Under the pieces are notes generated by a model. That model ran no database searches. It saw only the letters and a program-made list of their open reading frames with translations, and was not told where the DNA came from. From Promicromonospora iranensis (GTDB lineage: Bacteria; Actinomycetota; Actinomycetes; Actinomycetales; Cellulomonadaceae): 64,000 bases of DNA. The stretch covers positions 58,945 to 122,944 of the forward strand of contig NZ_JAJQMN010000013.1 of assembly GCF_028994775.1 (NCBI RefSeq), in the 5' to 3' direction. This document shows, piece after piece, positions 63,213 to 64,000 of this stretch (its first letter is position 1; every line of letters begins with the position of its first letter). The position numbers and the translations under genes are program-made.

Positions 63213-64000
63213 GTGAAGATCGCTGTTGTCGGCACGGGTTATGTCGGTCTGTCCAATGCCGTGCTGCTCGCGCAGCACCACGAGGTCTGGGCCCTGGACG
63301 TCGACCCGGTCAAGGTCGCCCAGGTCAACGACCGCATCTCCCCGATCGTGGACACCGAGCTGGAGGAATACCTCACCAGCCACCCCCTGAACCTGACCGC
63401 GACCCTGGACAAGGACGCGGCCTACACCGGTGCGCAGGTCGTGGTCGTGGCGACCCCGACGAACTACGACGAGATCAGCAACTTCTTCGACACGTCCTCG
63501 GTCGAGACCGTGATCAGCGACGTCCTGGCCCGTACCCCCGACGCGACGATCGTGGTCAAGTCGACCATCCCCGTCGGGTTCACCGAACGAGTCCGGGCCG
63601 AGCACCCCGGCGCCGGCATCGTGTTCTCCCCCGAGTTCCTGCGCGAGGGCCGGGCCCTGCACGACAACCTGCACCCCTCACGCATCGTGGTCGGCGACCG
63701 TACCGAACGCGGTAAGCAGTTCGCCGACCTGCTCCTGGAAGGCGCGGTCACCAAGGACGTCCCGATCCTGCTGACCGACCCCACCGAGGCCGAGGCGATC
63801 AAGCTGTTCGCCAACACCTACCTCGCGCTGCGGGTGGCGTACTTCAACGAGCTGGACACCTACGCCGCGACCCACGGCCTGGACACCGCGCAGATCATCG
63901 AGGGCGTCGGCCTGGACCCCCGCATCGGGTCGCACTACAACAACCCGTCCTTCGGGTACGGCGGGTACTGCCTGCCCAAGGACACCAAGCAGCTCCTGGC
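63213..64000 (+). CDS. ugd: UDP-glucose 6-dehydrogenase / nucleotide-sugar dehydrogenase (partial)
   Basis: 263 residues are visible before the window ends. It begins at a GTG with CAGGAG upstream. NAD-binding [20 protein letters not shown], the [19 protein letters not shown] segment and the catalytic cysteine C253 in [11 protein letters not shown] identify the UDP-glucose/GDP-mannose dehydrogenase family, short Ugd type. It oxidises UDP-glucose to UDP-glucuronate for cell-wall or capsular polymers. The C-terminal domain lies outside. Confidence 0.93.
   Translation, partial: MKIAVVGTGYVGLSNAVLLAQHHEVWALDVDPVKVAQVNDRISPIVDTELEEYLTSHPLNLTATLDKDAAYTGAQVVVVATPTNYDEISNFFDTSSVETVISDVLARTPDATIVVKSTIPVGFTERVRAEHPGAGIVFSPEFLREGRALHDNLHPSRIVVGDRTERGKQFADLLLEGAVTKDVPILLTDPTEAEAIKLFANTYLALRVAYFNELDTYAATHGLDTAQIIEGVGLDPRIGSHYNNPSFGYGGYCLPKDTKQLL

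Overview
This window is a GC-rich (roughly 70 percent) chromosome segment of an actinobacterium. Its gene content and order fit the Micrococcales, most likely near Promicromonosporaceae or Cellulomonadaceae (Cellulosimicrobium, Isoptericola or Cellulomonas-like). The reasons are pervasive GTG starts, actinobacterial-type DapD, an ECF sigma/ZAS anti-sigma/HtrA/TatB stress block, an IdeR-type iron box, and a secreted glycoside hydrolase beside a LacI regulator and a sugar ABC importer. The taxonomic placement is inference. No rRNA, tRNA or CRISPR array was seen.

Layout. 1-6.1 kb is a loose, partly decayed accessory stretch. It begins with the 3' end of ychF and holds at least four gene remnants (endonuclease/exonuclease/phosphatase-like, an unidentified fragment, an IS5-type transposase end, an NmrA-like end). 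Interspersed are a CMD-family protein with an MFS exporter, a winged-helix regulator with a membrane protein, and a small secreted protein. 6.1-13 kb carries stress and redox genes: a VOC protein divergent from a WYL regulator, a TPP-dependent oxidase/decarboxylase, and an ECF41 sigma factor overlapping its FAD oxidoreductase, divergent from another VOC gene. 13-21 kb is a carbohydrate locus: a secreted glycosidase-like protein divergent from a LacI regulator, which leads an operon with an unusual FAD oxidoreductase and a sugar ABC transporter. 21-25.6 kb has a BCCT transporter, two acetyltransferases, a GGCT-fold protein and a long cold-shock protein. 25.9-32.3 kb is a complete peptide ABC importer.

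32.3-43.5 kb is a conserved core block whose order resembles the mycobacterial Rv1201c-Rv1224 region: dapD, dapE, a LOG-family protein, a FolP2-type pterin-binding protein, a DUF3117 protein, an O-methyltransferase, sigE, anti-sigma, htrA, tatB. It continues into trpS. 44.7-48.2 kb is sdhCDAB on the minus strand. 48.4-51 kb has a mannose-1-phosphate guanylyltransferase and an M20 amidohydrolase. 51-61.5 kb is a nucleoside uptake and salvage supercluster: lipoprotein receptor, ABC ATPase, two permeases, cdd, deoA, two unknown proteins, add, deoC. The window ends with a DUF402 protein, an iron-regulated siderophore-interacting flavoprotein and a UDP-glucose dehydrogenase cut by the window edge.

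The most unusual structures are DNA-level signals: very long nested inverted repeats at convergent or 3' gene ends (32,265-32,358 and 44,551-44,650), two consecutive hairpins inside the peptide transporter operon, a four-copy 19-bp tandem repeat that encodes the end of an oxidoreductase, palindromic operators beside their likely regulators, and an O-methyltransferase whose best start is an AUC codon with a perfect Shine-Dalgarno sequence. I see no wholly new system. The best candidates for new biology are the glycosidase-LacI-flavoprotein-ABC locus and the unknown cysteine-protease-like protein inside the nucleoside salvage operon.
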